The notes beneath the pieces are model-generated. The model was given only the letters and a program-made list of their open reading frames with translations, did no database searches and was not told the origin of the DNA. DNA of 64,000 bases from Eubacteriaceae bacterium CHKCI004 (lineage in GTDB: Bacteria; Bacillota; Clostridia; Lachnospirales; Lachnospiraceae): contig FCNR01000017.1 in NCBI GenBank assembly GCA_900016875.1, positions 62,001-126,000 on the forward strand. The letters are read 5' to 3'. Each line of letters starts with the position of its first letter. Position 1 is the first letter of the stretch. Both the position numbers and the translations under genes were made by a program. Positions 1 through 9,859 of this stretch are shown here, piece by piece.

Positions 1-745
1 GCATGAAGGCCTCCAGGTCTTCGTCGGACAGCGAAGAAGGAACAGCGTCCGGCCCGGCGGCGATCTGCTCCAGAACCGGGACGAGCTGGCCCCAGAGACT
101 GAGGCCGTACTCGGAAAACATGTGATTATATACGTTTGCTTTCGCGTGCAGGCGGCTCTCCACACAGTGAGCCAGAGCATCCACAGCAGTGTGAATGAGC
201 AGACGTCCATTGGCGGAGGCCAGGTATTTGCCGTCAACCAGAGCCAGTTCCGGATAAATGTTGTAGCTGATGCTCTTTTTTGTCTTAAACGCATGGCGGG
301 TCAGCACCGCATTCGGCGTGACCTCAGAGCCGGTGCCGCAGGTGGTCGGAATGGCGATGACCGGAAGAGCCTTTAAGTCTTTCGGCTCATAAAGGCAGCA
401 GGCGTCTTCCTGCGGATTGGCGATGAGCAGGGCAATGGCCTTGGCGGCGTCCAGCGGCGATCCCCCGCCGATGCCGATGACAAAGTCCGCCTGGAATTCT
501 TTTCCCTCGGCAGCGGCTTTCGCCACGGTCTCCACGGAAGGATTTTCTTCAATGTCATTATAGATGAGATACGGAACAGACGTCTCGTCAAGAACAGCAA
601 GGACATCCGCCAGAGAACCGTTGACCGCAGAGGAATGTTTTCCGGTGATGATAAAAGCCCGCTTTCCGTAGGAGAGCAGTTCCTGTTTATGATTGTCAAC
701 GCAGTTTTTTTCCAGATAAACATGGGTTGGGGCAAAAAATTGCAT
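1..745 (-). CDS. Iron-containing alcohol dehydrogenase, C-terminus beyond window
   Basis: NAD(P)-dependent group III alcohol dehydrogenase, oxidising or reducing a small alcohol/aldehyde in the cytoplasm. About 248 N-terminal residues are visible; the gene runs off the left edge. Seen: the nucleotide-binding motif GIGGGSPLDAAKAIA near residue 95 and TTCGTGSEVTPNAV near residue 140, both typical of the family. The first metal-ligand region lies in the later part that can be seen (an Asp in LALVDGKY). The start is the ATG at 745, preceded by an AGGAAG site on the minus strand. The gene is transcribed divergently from rpe. The substrate cannot be told from sequence; butanol, 1,3-propanediol and lactaldehyde enzymes all share these motifs. 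Confidence 0.88.
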   Translation of the reverse strand, partial: MQFFAPTHVYLEKNCVDNHKQELLSYGKRAFIITGKHSSAVNGSLADVLAVLDETSVPYLIYNDIEENPSVETVAKAAAEGKEFQADFVIGIGGGSPLDAAKAIALLIANPQEDACCLYEPKDLKALPVIAIPTTCGTGSEVTPNAVLTRHAFKTKKSISYNIYPELALVDGKYLASANGRLLIHTAVDALAHCVESRLHAKANVYNHMFSEYGLSLWGQLVPVLEQIAAGPDAVPSSLSDEDLEAFM

Positions 746-861
746 AAATGATTCTTCCTTTCTCAGTGATATTGTGAATTAATATAAGTAATTGGTATCA
801 TTATAACATATCCCGGCCAAGTACGGCAGACGCAGAAAGGATTTTTCAGGAAAACAGTAAT

Positions 862-877
862 AGTTCATTCGTGAACT
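862..877. promoter_or_regulatory. Perfect inverted repeat AGTTCA-TTCG-TGAACT
   Basis: A 6-bp perfect inverted repeat around TTCG lies between the divergent alcohol dehydrogenase and rpe genes, upstream of the rpe promoter. It could be an operator or a small hairpin. There is no T-run directly after it, so I do not call it a terminator. Confidence 0.3.
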
Positions 878-901
878 TTCCGTGTTTTTCCCATTTTCGA
901 C

Positions 902-929
902 TTGCAGTATCGATGATTTATGTTATGAT
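902..929 (+). promoter_or_regulatory. Predicted sigma-A promoter for rpe
   Basis: TTGCAG at 902-907 and TATGAT at 924-929 with a 16-bp spacer, about 100 bp before the rpe start. The transcript would carry the hairpin at 939-984. Confidence 0.5.
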
Positions 930-938
930 GATACAGGG

Positions 939-984
939 TCCAGAAAGTCATGTTTCATGCCTGCATGGAAACATGGCTTTGGAG
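939..984. repeat. Intergenic palindromic repeat, copy A
   Basis: An imperfect hairpin of about 45 nt with outer arms CCAGAAAG / CTTTGG and inner arms CATGTTTCATGC / GCATGGAAACATG. Related elements lie at 6726-6773 and 47224-47278. It sits in the 5' leader of rpe. It has no coding potential that I would trust, although an open frame runs through it into rpe. Confidence 0.6.
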
Positions 985-1028
985 CTGATGAATATGAGGA
1001 AGGCACATTTGTAAAAAGGGGTATCAAT

Positions 1029-1691
1029 ATGAAAACAAAAGAAATAATTCTGGCGCCGTCCATTTTGTCCGCAGATTTTACTAATCTGGGAAGAGATGTG
1101 ATTACTGCCGTTCAGGCGGGGGCAAAATATATACACATTGACGTGATGGACGGAATGTTTGTCCCTCAGATTTCTTTCGGAACGCCGGTGATCAAAGCGC
1201 TGCGGCCGCTCACCGACGCGGTTTTTGACGTGCATATGATGGTCGAGGATCCGGGAAGATATGTGGAAGAATACGCCCGTCTGGGAGCGGATATCATCAC
1301 CGTCCATGCCGAGGCATGCAAACATCTTGACCGGGTCATTCAGCAGATTAAGGCCTGCGGTAAAAAAGCGGCGGTATCTCTGAATCCGTCCACCCCGCTG
1401 GGCGTGCTTGAATATGTGCTGGAAGAACTGGATATGGTTCTTCTCATGACGGTGAATCCGGGATTCGGAGGACAGAAATACATTTCCTATTGCGATGAGA
1501 AGATCCGCGCGCTGCGTGCGATGATCGATGAGAAGGGACTGCCCGTGAAAATTGAGGTGGACGGAGGAGTGAATGCGTCCAACGTAAAGAGACTGGCAGA
1601 ATGCGGCGTTGATATCGTGGTCTGCGGATCGGCCGTTTTTGAAGGAAATATCACAGAAAATATGAAGAAAATCATGGAGCAGCTTGCCTGA
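1029..1691 (+). CDS. rpe: Ribulose-phosphate 3-epimerase
   Basis: Interconverts ribulose 5-phosphate and xylulose 5-phosphate in the pentose phosphate pathway; a cytosolic TIM barrel. The protein has 220 residues, the usual length. Seen: APSILSADF at the N-terminus, HIDVMDG (metal-binding His and catalytic Asp), FDVHMM (second His), MTVNPGFGGQ (phosphate loop) and EVDGGV (second catalytic Asp). I chose the ATG at 1029 because AGGGG lies just upstream and the family begins a few residues before the first strand; the open frame extends upstream to 882 but that part covers a hairpin repeat. The Mrp ATPase gene follows 71 bp downstream. Confidence 0.96.
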   Translation: MKTKEIILAPSILSADFTNLGRDVITAVQAGAKYIHIDVMDGMFVPQISFGTPVIKALRPLTDAVFDVHMMVEDPGRYVEEYARLGADIITVHAEACKHLDRVIQQIKACGKKAAVSLNPSTPLGVLEYVLEELDMVLLMTVNPGFGGQKYISYCDEKIRALRAMIDEKGLPVKIEVDGGVNASNVKRLAECGVDIVVCGSAVFEGNITENMKKIMEQLA

Positions 1692-1762
1692 AAGATCAGG
1701 AGAAAAGCTGTGTCGAAGGAGTGGACGGCGTGTCCGCCCGCATAGAAAGAGAGGTAAGAAAA

Positions 1763-2593
1763 ATGAGTGAATGTACACATGATTGCAGTTCCTGTGGAGA
1801 GAATTGTTCAGAAAGACAGAGCAGCCCGGAGGATTTCCGTGTAAAATTGAGCGAAGGAAGCTCTGTAAAAAAGGTAATTGGCGTCGTATCCGGCAAAGGC
1901 GGCGTGGGTAAGTCTATGGTGACATCCCTGCTGGCATGCGCGACCATGCGGGAAGGGTATAAGACGGCCATTCTTGATGGCGATATCACGGGCCCTTCCA
2001 TTCCGAAGGCGTTCGGCGTTCATCAGAATCTGGTGGGAAATATTGACGGACTGATCGTGCCGGGCTCCACAGCCATGGGTATCGACATGGTTTCCGTAAA
2101 TCTGCTTCTTGCCAACGAGACAGACCCGGTTATCTGGAGAGGACCGGTCCTTGGCGGAGTGATCAAGCAGTTCTGGGGAGAGACCCTGTGGCAGAATATT
2201 GATTATATGTTCGTGGATATGCCTCCGGGAACCGGCGACGTGCCGCTGACCATCTTCCAGTCTCTGCCGCTGGACGGTATCATCATCGTGGCGTCTCCGC
2301 AGGAACTGGTAGGTATGATCGTGGAGAAGGCGGCTAACATGGCAAGAATGATGAATATCCCGATTCTTGGTCTGGTAGAAAACATGAGCTATGTGGAATG
2401 TCCGGACTGCGGCAAAAAGATCTATGTCTTCGGCGAGAGCCATATTGACGAGATCGCGTCTCAGTATCAGGTGCCTGTGCTTGCTAAGATTCCGATGGAT
2501 CCGGAGCTGGCGGCCGCCTGTGACGCAGGAAAGATAGAATTTACAGAAAGAGATTATATGAAGGATGCGGTGGAGCTCCTTGAGAAGCTGTAA
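1763..2593 (+). CDS. Mrp/NBP35-family Fe-S carrier ATPase
   Basis: P-loop NTPase of the MRP (ApbC/NBP35) group, thought to carry and deliver iron-sulfur clusters in the cytosol. 276 residues. Seen: an N-terminal cysteine cluster CTHDCSSCGENC near residues 4-15, as in NBP35-type members; the deviant Walker A SGKGGVGKS; DGDITGPS; DMPPGTGD; and a C-terminal pair CPDCGKK, the conserved CxxC that binds the bridging cluster. The start at 1763 follows a GAGGTAAG site. An in-frame ATG at 1721 lacks a ribosome site and would add 14 unlike residues. ftsH follows 33 bp later. Placement in the family is firm; the client protein is unknown. Confidence 0.92.
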   Translation: MSECTHDCSSCGENCSERQSSPEDFRVKLSEGSSVKKVIGVVSGKGGVGKSMVTSLLACATMREGYKTAILDGDITGPSIPKAFGVHQNLVGNIDGLIVPGSTAMGIDMVSVNLLLANETDPVIWRGPVLGGVIKQFWGETLWQNIDYMFVDMPPGTGDVPLTIFQSLPLDGIIIVASPQELVGMIVEKAANMARMMNIPILGLVENMSYVECPDCGKKIYVFGESHIDEIASQYQVPVLAKIPMDPELAAACDAGKIEFTERDYMKDAVELLEKL

Positions 2594-2626
2594 GCAGCCG
2601 CATCATGGAGGAATGAAGAGGAATAA

Positions 2627-4717
2627 ATGAATAATAATAATCAGAATAATGACCCCAACAAGAAGAAAAATATCAAGTCGGCATTGATTATGCTGGTCAT
2701 CTGTCTGGGGCTTACGGTGCTTTTTTCTACTGTGATGAACCGATACCGCAACGGAGAACAGGAAAAAATCACCTATGATGAATTTATTGACATGCTGGAT
2801 AACAATGAAGTCAAGAGCGTTACGCTGACGGACAGCCGGGTACTCATCGAGCCGAGAGAGCAGGAGAATCCACTGGTGAAGACCGTATATTACACGGTGA
2901 TTTTCCCGGATGCGGAGTTGACAAATCGCCTGCTGGCGGCAGAGGATGTACAGTTTGAGAAAGAAGATGATTCCAGTTCATCGTTATTGACCCAGGTGCT
3001 GGTGGGATGGATTCTTCCGTTCGCTCTGATCTATGCCATGATGTTCTTTGTGATGAGAGGCATTGGCAAAGGCGGCGGCATGATGGGAGGCGTTGGTAAG
3101 AGCAACGCCAAAGTGTATGTGGAGAAAAAAACCGGCGTTACATTTGCGGATGTGGCGGGACAGGATGAAGCGAAGGAGACACTCACGGAGATGGTGGACT
3201 TCCTTCATAATCCGGGTAAATATACAAAAATTGGCGCGAAGCTGCCGAAGGGAGCTCTCCTTGTGGGACCTCCGGGAACCGGTAAGACGCTGCTTGCCAA
3301 GGCGGTGGCCGGCGAGGCAAATGTACCGTTCTTCTCTCTGAGCGGTTCTGACTTCGTTGAAATGTTTGTTGGCGTCGGCGCGTCCCGTGTGCGTGACCTG
3401 TTCAAGCAGGCCCAGTCCATGGCGCCTTGTATTATCTTTATCGACGAGGTGGACGCCATCGGTAAGAGCCGTGATACCGCCTACGGCGGAGGAAACGACG
3501 AGCGGGAACAGACGCTGAACGCCCTTCTGGCAGAGATGGACGGTTTCGATTCTTCCAAAGGTCTGGTCATCCTGGCGGCGACCAACCGTCCGGAAGTCCT
3601 TGACAAGGCGCTGCTTCGTCCGGGACGTTTTGACCGGAGAGTTATCGTGGAGCGCCCGGATCTGAAAGGACGAATCGAGACTCTGAAAGTACATGCGAAG
3701 AACGTACTCATGGATGATTCCGTTGACTTTGAGGAGATCGCCCTGGCGACCTCCGGAGCCGTGGGTTCCGATCTTGCCAACATGGTCAATGAGGCGGCTC
3801 TCGGTGCGGTCAAGGCGGGACGTTCCGTGGTGACCCAGCAGGATCTCATGGAGGCCGTTGAGGTTGTCATCGCCGGTAAGGAGAAGAAAGACCGGATTCT
3901 CGGTGACGAGGAGAAACGGATCGTGGCTTACCATGAGGTGGGTCATGCGGTGACCATCGCCGTGCAGAAACATTCTGAGCCGGTGCAGAAGATCACCATC
4001 GTACCTAGAACCATGGGCGCCCTCGGCTACACCATGCAGATGCCGGAGGAGGAGCGTTACCTCATGAGTAAAGAGCAGATGCTCAGCGAGCTGGTGGGAC
4101 TGTTCGGCGGCCGTGCGGCGGAGGAAGTAGTGTTTAATTCCGTGACCACCGGCGCATCCAACGATATCGAGCGGGCTACACAGATTGCCCGCGCCATGGT
4201 AACCCAGTACGGTATGTCCGATACCTTCGGGCTCATGGGCCTGGAATCTGTTCAGAGCCGTTATCTGGACGGACGTCCGGTGATGAACTGTTCCGACGCC
4301 ACCGGAGCGCTCATCGATAAAGAAGTACAGGGTATTCTCAAGAACGCCTACGACAGAGCCGTGTCCATCATCCGCGAATACCGGGATGCCATGGACGAGA
4401 TCGCAGCCTTCCTTCTGGAAAAGGAGACGATCACCGGCAAGGAGTTCATGAATATCTTCAACAAATATAAGAAAGAAGAACCGGAAGAAGCTAAAAAGGC
4501 TGAGGAAGCACCGGCAATCGAAGCCCCTGCACAGGAAGCAGTTCCGGCAGGAGCGGAAAGCCAAACGTCAGACGCCGCGAATGGTGCTGTGGAAGTCTCA
4601 GCTGCGGCCCCTGAAGTTGAGACTTCGGCGGCGGCAGCCCCTGCGCAGGAAGCAGAGGTTCCGGCAGTTGAAACTGCCGCTCAGGAGACCACACAGTCTT
4701 CTCCGGAAGAAAAATAA
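2627..4717 (+). CDS. ftsH: ATP-dependent zinc metalloprotease FtsH
   Basis: Membrane-anchored AAA+ protease that extracts and degrades membrane and soluble proteins. 696 residues: membrane helix at about 17-37, an extracytoplasmic domain to about 120, second helix at about 125-145, AAA module with Walker A GPPGTGKT (214-221) and Walker B FIDEVD, then the peptidase domain with the zinc motif HEVGH (436-440) and the later Asp ligand in [12 protein letters not shown]. The tail from about residue 625 is rich in Ala, Glu and Pro and is probably disordered; it makes the protein longer than the usual 610-650. The start follows GAGGAA. A strong terminator stands 30 bp downstream. Confidence 0.97.
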   Translation: MNNNNQNNDPNKKKNIKSALIMLVICLGLTVLFSTVMNRYRNGEQEKITYDEFIDMLDNNEVKSVTLTDSRVLIEPREQENPLVKTVYYTVIFPDAELTNRLLAAEDVQFEKEDDSSSSLLTQVLVGWILPFALIYAMMFFVMRGIGKGGGMMGGVGKSNAKVYVEKKTGVTFADVAGQDEAKETLTEMVDFLHNPGKYTKIGAKLPKGALLVGPPGTGKTLLAKAVAGEANVPFFSLSGSDFVEMFVGVGASRVRDLFKQAQSMAPCIIFIDEVDAIGKSRDTAYGGGNDEREQTLNALLAEMDGFDSSKGLVILAATNRPEVLDKALLRPGRFDRRVIVERPDLKGRIETLKVHAKNVLMDDSVDFEEIALATSGAVGSDLANMVNEAALGAVKAGRSVVTQQDLMEAVEVVIAGKEKKDRILGDEEKRIVAYHEVGHAVTIAVQKHSEPVQKITIVPRTMGALGYTMQMPEEERYLMSKEQMLSELVGLFGGRAAEEVVFNSVTTGASNDIERATQIARAMVTQYGMSDTFGLMGLESVQSRYLDGRPVMNCSDATGALIDKEVQGILKNAYDRAVSIIREYRDAMDEIAAFLLEKETITGKEFMNIFNKYKKEEPEEAKKAEEAPAIEAPAQEAVPAGAESQTSDAANGAVEVSAAAPEVETSAAAAPAQEAEVPAVETAAQETTQSSPEEK

Positions 4718-4746
4718 ATTAAAAACTGATTGATAAGGAATCATGC

Positions 4747-4786
4747 TCCCGGGAATCCCTTCGTGGATTTCCGGGAATTTTTGTGT
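4747..4786 (+). terminator. Rho-independent terminator after ftsH
   Basis: The arms TCCCGGGAATCC and GGATTTCCGGGA, with a 6-nt loop, are followed by ATTTTTG. It separates ftsH from uvrC. Confidence 0.85.
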
Positions 4787-4822
4787 TATGATACAGAAAC
4801 AAAGACGGGAAAGGAGGCTGCC

Positions 4823-6718
4823 ATGTTTGATATACAGGAAGAGCTGAAAAAGCTCCCTGCCAAGCCGGGCGTGTATCTGATGCACAACGCCCAGGACGAG
4901 ATTATTTATGTGGGCAAGGCGCGGATTCTCAAAAACCGGGTGCGGCAGTATTTTCAGAGCAGCTATAAGCGGAGTGTGAAGATTGAACACATGGTTTCAC
5001 ATATCGCATATTTTGAATATATTATCACGGACTCGGAGCTGGAAGCGCTGGTTCTCGAGTGCAACCTCATCAAAGAGCACAGACCTCACTACAACACCAT
5101 GCTCAAGGATGACAAGAGCTATCCATACATCCGGGTGACGGTGCAGGAAGATTATCCAAGGATTTTATTCTGCAGAAATGTAAAGAGGGATAAATCGAAG
5201 TATTTCGGTCCGTATACCAGCGCGGGGGCTGTGAAGGAGACCATAGAACTGATGCACAAGGTCTATAAGATACGGAATTGCAGCCGGGTTCTGCCAAGAG
5301 ATATCGGCAAAGAGCGGCCATGTCTTTATCATCAGATCAGGCAGTGCGACGCGCCCTGCCAGGGATACATTTCCAAGGAACAGTACCGGGAAAATGTGGA
5401 GCAGGCGCTGCGTTTCTTGAACGGCGACGATAAAAAGATTATGAAAGATCTGGAGGAAAAGATGCTGGCGGCGTCGGCGGCCATGGAGTTTGAGGATGCG
5501 GCGGAGTACCGGGACCTGATGAACAGCGTGAAGCGCATCGGGGAGAAACAGAAGATCAACGACACCGGCGGAGACGACCGGGATATCATCGCGCTGGCGA
5601 AGGCGGGCGACGAGGCGGTAGTTGCCATCTTTTTTATCCGCAACGGCAAGCTGCTGGGGAGAGACCATTTCCACATGGGCGGCATCGGGGACAGCGAGAA
5701 AAGCGAGATTCTCATGGATTTCGTGAAGCAGTTTTACATGGGAACGCCGTTTATCCCGAGGGAGATTCTTCTGCAGGAAGAGGTGCCGGACACGGAGATT
5801 CTCGAAAAATGGCTGTCAGATAAGAGGGGCGGCAAGGTTTCCTTCCTCACGCCGAAGAGGGGAACGAAACATAAGATGATGGAGCTTGCCTACAAAAATG
5901 CGCAGAATGTTCTCATCAAGGACAGCGAAAAATTGAAGAGAGAGGAACACCGGACCATCGGCGCTGTCCATGAGCTGGAACAGCTTCTGGGCATCCGGGG
6001 CCTAAACCGGATGGAGGCCTTCGATATCTCCAATACCAATGGTTATGAGAATGTGGCGTCCATGGTTGTTTTTGAGAAGGGCAAGGCGCGCCGGAGCGAT
6101 TATCGTAAGTTTAAGATCCGCACGGTGGCGGGGCCGGACGACTACCGCTGTATGGAGGAGGCTCTCACGCGCCGGTTCTCCCACGGTATCCGCGAGACGG
6201 CCGAGCGCTCGGAGAAGGGGCTTGACCCGTCGCTGGGAAGCTTCACCCGTTTTCCGGATATTCTCATGATGGACGGCGGAAAGGGGCAGGTCAATGTGGC
6301 GCTCAAGGTGCTTGATGATCTGGGACTTTCCATTCCGGTCTGCGGTATGGTGAAGGACGATTATCATCGGACAAGAGGGCTGTATTACAATAATGAGATC
6401 ATCCAGTTTCCAAAGAATTCCGAGGCGTTCCGGATGATTACCCGCCTGCAGGATGAAGCTCATCGCTTTGCCATAGAATATCATAAGAGTCTGCGGAGCA
6501 AGGGACAGGTACATTCGGTTCTTGACGATATCAAGGGCGTCGGCCCGGCGAGAAGGAAAGCGCTCATGCGTTATTTTAAAGATATTGATAAAATCCGTCA
6601 GGCGTCCCCGGATGAACTTATGAAGGCCGAGGGGATCACCGCCAGGGTCGCGGATGAAATCTTTTCGTTTTTTCATGAAAGTGACGTTGTAAAAGAAGAA
6701 CAGCCTGTGATAGAATGA
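4823..6718 (+). CDS. uvrC: Excinuclease ABC subunit C
   Basis: Dual-incision nuclease of nucleotide excision repair, acting with UvrA and UvrB. 631 residues, in the family range. Domains in order: GIY-YIG nuclease (KPGVYLM to the arginine/tyrosine helix, about residues 12-95); a cysteine-rich stretch with CSRVLP and [14 protein letters not shown] (about 150-180); a UVR motif (about 200-235) that contacts UvrB; the RNase H-like second nuclease (about 370-540, with AFDISNTNG); and a tandem helix-hairpin-helix ([14 protein letters not shown], then [11 protein letters not shown]). The ATG at 4823 follows AAGGAGG at an ideal distance; the open frame upstream of it crosses the ftsH terminator and is not coding. 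Confidence 0.97.
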   Translation: MFDIQEELKKLPAKPGVYLMHNAQDEIIYVGKARILKNRVRQYFQSSYKRSVKIEHMVSHIAYFEYIITDSELEALVLECNLIKEHRPHYNTMLKDDKSYPYIRVTVQEDYPRILFCRNVKRDKSKYFGPYTSAGAVKETIELMHKVYKIRNCSRVLPRDIGKERPCLYHQIRQCDAPCQGYISKEQYRENVEQALRFLNGDDKKIMKDLEEKMLAASAAMEFEDAAEYRDLMNSVKRIGEKQKINDTGGDDRDIIALAKAGDEAVVAIFFIRNGKLLGRDHFHMGGIGDSEKSEILMDFVKQFYMGTPFIPREILLQEEVPDTEILEKWLSDKRGGKVSFLTPKRGTKHKMMELAYKNAQNVLIKDSEKLKREEHRTIGAVHELEQLLGIRGLNRMEAFDISNTNGYENVASMVVFEKGKARRSDYRKFKIRTVAGPDDYRCMEEALTRRFSHGIRETAERSEKGLDPSLGSFTRFPDILMMDGGKGQVNVALKVLDDLGLSIPVCGMVKDDYHRTRGLYYNNEIIQFPKNSEAFRMITRLQDEAHRFAIEYHKSLRSKGQVHSVLDDIKGVGPARRKALMRYFKDIDKIRQASPDELMKAEGITARVADEIFSFFHESDVVKEEQPVIE

Positions 6719-6725
6719 TACCAAA

Positions 6726-6773
6726 GGTTCATAAAGTCATGCTTTCACGCTCGTATGAAAAAGCAGGACTGAC
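6726..6773. repeat. Intergenic palindromic repeat, copy B
   Basis: The hairpin arms AGTCATGCTTTCACGC and GTATGAAAAAGCAGGACT lie 8 bp after the uvrC stop. The sequence is clearly related to the elements at 939-984 and 47224-47278 (shared AAAGTC.TGCTTTCACGC core). It may serve as the uvrC 3' end, but lacks a T-run. Confidence 0.6.
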
Positions 6774-6832
6774 GGAATTATAATCGCGGGGAAAGGATAA
6801 ATAAAGAAGAATAATCTATAAAGGAGTATGGC

Positions 6833-7780
6833 ATGTACAAAGTAACACTGACACAGATTATTGAAAAAATGGAATTGAAGAATCTTCTGCCGGACATTGA
6901 CACGGACAGCATCAACGTTAATCAGTCTGGCGTCAACCGGATCGCACTGCAGCTGGCAGGTTTTTTTGAGCATTTTGATTCAGAACGTATCCAGGTGATC
7001 GGAAAGGTGGAATACGCCTATCTGGAACAGTTTGACGAAAAACATATGAAACCGATTTACGAGAAGATTTTTGAGAGCAAGATTCCGTGTATCGTATTTT
7101 GCCGGGGGCTGGAGCCGAGCGATACTATGCTGGATGTGGCAGAGAGAGCCGGCGTGCCGATTCTGATCACTTCCATGACCACTTCGGATTTTATTGCCAG
7201 CGCCGTTCGGTGGCTCAGCGAGCAGCTGGCGCCGCGTATTTCCATTCACGGCGTGCTGGTGGATGTCTACGGCGAAGGTGTGCTGATCATGGGCGAAAGT
7301 GGTATCGGAAAGAGCGAGGCGGCTCTGGAGCTTATCCGCAGAGGCCATCGTCTGGTGTCGGACGATGTGGTGGAGATCCGCAAGGTCAGCAATGATACGC
7401 TTATCGGAACCTCCCCGGATATCACCAGACATTTTATTGAGCTGCGGGGAATCGGCATTGTGGATGTCAAGAGCCTGTTCGGAGTGGAGAGCGTGATGCT
7501 CAATTCATCCATCGATATGGTCATCCGCCTGGAAGACTGGAACCGGGAGGGCAATTATGACCGTCTTGGGCTAGAAGAAGATTACATCGAGTTCCTGGGC
7601 AATAAGGTTGTGTGTTATTCTATCCCGATTCGTCCGGGACGGAACCTGGCGGTTATCGTGGAATCTGCAGCCATCAATTTCCGTGCCAAGAAGATGGGTT
7701 ACAACGCTGCGCAGGAGCTTTACAACCGCGTTACCGGCAGCCTGAAGAAAGCGCAGGATGATGACAGCGCACAGGAATAA
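6833..7780 (+). CDS. hprK: HPr(Ser) kinase/phosphorylase
   Basis: Phosphorylates Ser46 of HPr and Crh using ATP or pyrophosphate, and reverses this with phosphate; the sensor of carbon catabolite repression in Firmicutes. 315 residues, usual length. Seen: the catalytic histidine in SIHGVLVDVYG, the P-loop GESGIGKSE, and the family signature ELRGIGIVDVKSLFG. The start follows AAGGAG. A glucokinase gene follows 15 bp later and a Crh-like gene with Ser46 lies 4 kb downstream, so both a source of sugar phosphate and a likely substrate protein are encoded nearby. Confidence 0.97.
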   Translation: MYKVTLTQIIEKMELKNLLPDIDTDSINVNQSGVNRIALQLAGFFEHFDSERIQVIGKVEYAYLEQFDEKHMKPIYEKIFESKIPCIVFCRGLEPSDTMLDVAERAGVPILITSMTTSDFIASAVRWLSEQLAPRISIHGVLVDVYGEGVLIMGESGIGKSEAALELIRRGHRLVSDDVVEIRKVSNDTLIGTSPDITRHFIELRGIGIVDVKSLFGVESVMLNSSIDMVIRLEDWNREGNYDRLGLEEDYIEFLGNKVVCYSIPIRPGRNLAVIVESAAINFRAKKMGYNAAQELYNRVTGSLKKAQDDDSAQE

Positions 7781-7795
7781 GGGAGGAGAGTTAAT

Positions 7796-8740
7796 ATGAA
7801 AAAATATGCATTTGGTGCAGACATTGGAGGAACCACAGTAAAATTAGGTCTGTTTACCACAGAAGGAGAACTTCTGGAAAAATGGGAGATCACCACAAGG
7901 ACCGGCGAGGAGTTTGATATTCTGCAGGATGTGGCAGATTCCTGCCGGGGAATGATGGAACAGAAAAAACTCGGCAAGGAGGAATTTGCAGGCATCGGCA
8001 TCGGTGTGCCCGGCCCGGTGAGAGATGACGGCTCTGTGGACGTCTGCGTCAATCTGGGATGGGGTAAAAAGCAGGTCAGAGACGAGATGGAAGCGGCCCT
8101 CGGCATGTCGGTAGCGGTAGGTAATGACGCCAATGTGGCGGCCCTCGGAGAAATGTGGCAGGGCGGCGGAAAGGGCTATGAAAATGTAGCCATGGTGACG
8201 CTGGGAACCGGAGTAGGCGGAGGAATCATCGTTGGCGGAAAAATGATTTCCGGCGCTCACGGCTACGGCGGAGAGATTGGACATATGTGCATCAATACCC
8301 ATGAGACAGAGTACTGCAACTGTGGGAAGAGGGGATGTCTGGAACAGTATGCCTCCGCCACGGGTATTGTCCGTATGGCGAAAAAAGCGCTGGAAGCATC
8401 GGAGGAAGACAGTGTGCTGCGCAAGGCGGATTCCCTCACGGCAAAAGATGTGCTGGATGCTGCAAAGTTCGGCGACGCTTTCGCTGTAAAGCTGACGGAA
8501 GATTTCTGCCGGAGACTGGCGAGAGGATTGTCCTTCGTATCCTGCGTGACGGACCCGGATATTTTTGTCATCGGCGGGGGTGTGTCCAAAGCGGGAAGCA
8601 TCATCACAGAGACTGTAAAAAAATATTTTGACGGCTATGTTTTCGGAAGTCAGAAAGATACAAAATTTGGTCTGGCAACCCTCGGAAATGATGCAGGAAT
8701 TTACGGCTGTGCAAAATTAATCATCGGAACCGAAAAGTAA
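7796..8740 (+). CDS. glk: ROK-family glucokinase
   Basis: Probable ATP-dependent glucokinase producing glucose 6-phosphate in the cytosol. 314 residues. Seen: ATP-binding GADIGGTTVKLG at the N-terminus, the catalytic aspartate in VGNDANVAALGE, the ROK signature region VTLGTGVGGGII, and the zinc site CNCGKRGCLEQ with a preceding GHMCI histidine. The start follows GGGAGGAG. It is co-directional with hprK at 15 bp, so probably in one operon. Other ROK sugar kinases (fructose, N-acetylmannosamine) have the same motifs; glucokinase is the most frequent assignment for this architecture in Clostridia. Confidence 0.88.
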   Translation: MKKYAFGADIGGTTVKLGLFTTEGELLEKWEITTRTGEEFDILQDVADSCRGMMEQKKLGKEEFAGIGIGVPGPVRDDGSVDVCVNLGWGKKQVRDEMEAALGMSVAVGNDANVAALGEMWQGGGKGYENVAMVTLGTGVGGGIIVGGKMISGAHGYGGEIGHMCINTHETEYCNCGKRGCLEQYASATGIVRMAKKALEASEEDSVLRKADSLTAKDVLDAAKFGDAFAVKLTEDFCRRLARGLSFVSCVTDPDIFVIGGGVSKAGSIITETVKKYFDGYVFGSQKDTKFGLATLGNDAGIYGCAKLIIGTEK

Positions 8741-8751
8741 TTTGGCGATTT

Positions 8752-8795
8752 ATATAAAGGCAGGCATAAAGTCTGCTTTTATTTTGTGTTTTTTC
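8752..8795 (+). terminator. Possible terminator after glk
   Basis: An imperfect stem AAAGGCAG / CTGCTTT is followed by TATTTTGTGTTTTTT. The stem is short and has one bulge, so this is a moderate call. Confidence 0.45.
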
Positions 8796-8799
8796 AACA

Positions 8800-8828
8800 T
8801 TGTACTTCCCATGGAATTAGAGTATGAT
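8800..8828 (+). promoter_or_regulatory. Predicted promoter for murB-rapZ-whiA
   Basis: TTGTAC at 8800-8805 and TATGAT at 8823-8828, spaced by 17 bp, about 100 bp before murB. Confidence 0.55.
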
Positions 8829-8929
8829 ATAGTATATAACTACATATGGTATGGAAAATATCATTTTCCTCAACCGAATCGGCTTCCATCAGGGAAGACT
8901 GCCAAATGTATTTATAAATAGGAGATACT

Positions 8930-9859
8930 ATGATACAACAGGAATTCTGTCACAAAATTAAAGAAAAGCTCACAGCAGGAACCCTTTTGGAACAGGAACC
9001 AATGAGTAGACATACCAGTTTTCGGATTGGGGGCCCGGCGGATATTTTTGTACAGCCGGCCACAGTCGAGGAACTCTGGGATGTACTCTGCCTTGCCCGG
9101 GAAGAGAAGGTTCCGTTTTTTATTGTGGGCAATGGAAGTAATTTACTCGTATCAGACGAGGGCTTCCGTGGGATGATTCTTCATACGGGAGGTCTTCGCG
9201 ATATTTCCGCAGAGGGCGATGTGATTTACGCCCAGGCAGGAGCGCTGCTCAGCAGTGTTGCCAGGTCAGCGCTGGAGCATGGACTGACCGGAATGGAATT
9301 TGCCGCAGGGATACCGGGAACTCTTGGCGGCGCGGTATGTATGAATGCCGGCGCATACGGCGGGGAGATGAAGGATATTCTCGTGGATGCGGAAGTTTTG
9401 ACCCGGGAAGGAGAACGTTTGGTGCTCCCGGTGGAGGAATTGGATTTATCCTACAGGCACAGTGTTATTTTTGAGAAGGATTACGTTGTGTTGGCAGCGC
9501 ATATCCGTCTTTCAAGGGGGGATAAAACGCAGATCAGAGACAAAATGAATGAATTGGCAGGGGCACGAAAGGCCAAACAGCCTTTGGATTACCCGAGCGC
9601 AGGAAGCACATTTAAGCGTCCGGAAGGATACTTCGCCGGCAAGCTGATCCAGGACGCCGGTTTGAAGGGATATACCGTTGGCGGGGCTCAGGTTTCTGAG
9701 AAGCACAGCGGTTTCGTCATCAACCGGGGCAACGCCACGGCGGAGGAGGTCCTCTTTCTTATCAGACAGGTACGCAAAAAAGTAAAACAGCAGTTTGGTG
9801 TAGAGATGGAGCCTGAGGTCCGTATGCTTGGATTTACAGATACAGAGGTGAAAAAGTGA
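8930..9859 (+). CDS. murB: UDP-N-acetylenolpyruvoylglucosamine reductase
   Basis: FAD/NADPH enzyme that reduces the enolpyruvyl group to form UDP-MurNAc, the second committed step of peptidoglycan synthesis. 309 residues. Seen: TSFRIGGPAD and GNGSNLLVSDEGFRG in the FAD-binding domain, GIPGTLGGAVCMNAGAYGGE, the substrate-binding YRHS, the active-site serine in SAGSTFKRP, and the C-terminal Glu in MEPEVRMLG. It is the type II form common in Firmicutes. It overlaps rapZ by 4 bases (ATGAG..TGA type junction), which points to coupled translation. The first enzyme of the pathway, MurA, is encoded 22 kb downstream. Confidence 0.96.
   Translation: MIQQEFCHKIKEKLTAGTLLEQEPMSRHTSFRIGGPADIFVQPATVEELWDVLCLAREEKVPFFIVGNGSNLLVSDEGFRGMILHTGGLRDISAEGDVIYAQAGALLSSVARSALEHGLTGMEFAAGIPGTLGGAVCMNAGAYGGEMKDILVDAEVLTREGERLVLPVEELDLSYRHSVIFEKDYVVLAAHIRLSRGDKTQIRDKMNELAGARKAKQPLDYPSAGSTFKRPEGYFAGKLIQDAGLKGYTVGGAQVSEKHSGFVINRGNATAEEVLFLIRQVRKKVKQQFGVEMEPEVRMLGFTDTEVKK

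Noticed and set aside
882-1028. An N-terminal extension of Rpe from an upstream ATG at 882.
   Set aside because: The extension covers the promoter -10 region and a palindromic repeat, has no ribosome site, and the family starts at the residues encoded from 1029.
2984-4564. A 526-codon minus-strand open frame opposite ftsH (and similar long ones opposite fruA, murA and V-ATPase B).
   Set aside because: They mirror highly biased coding sequence on the + strand, have no ribosome sites and match no protein pattern I know.
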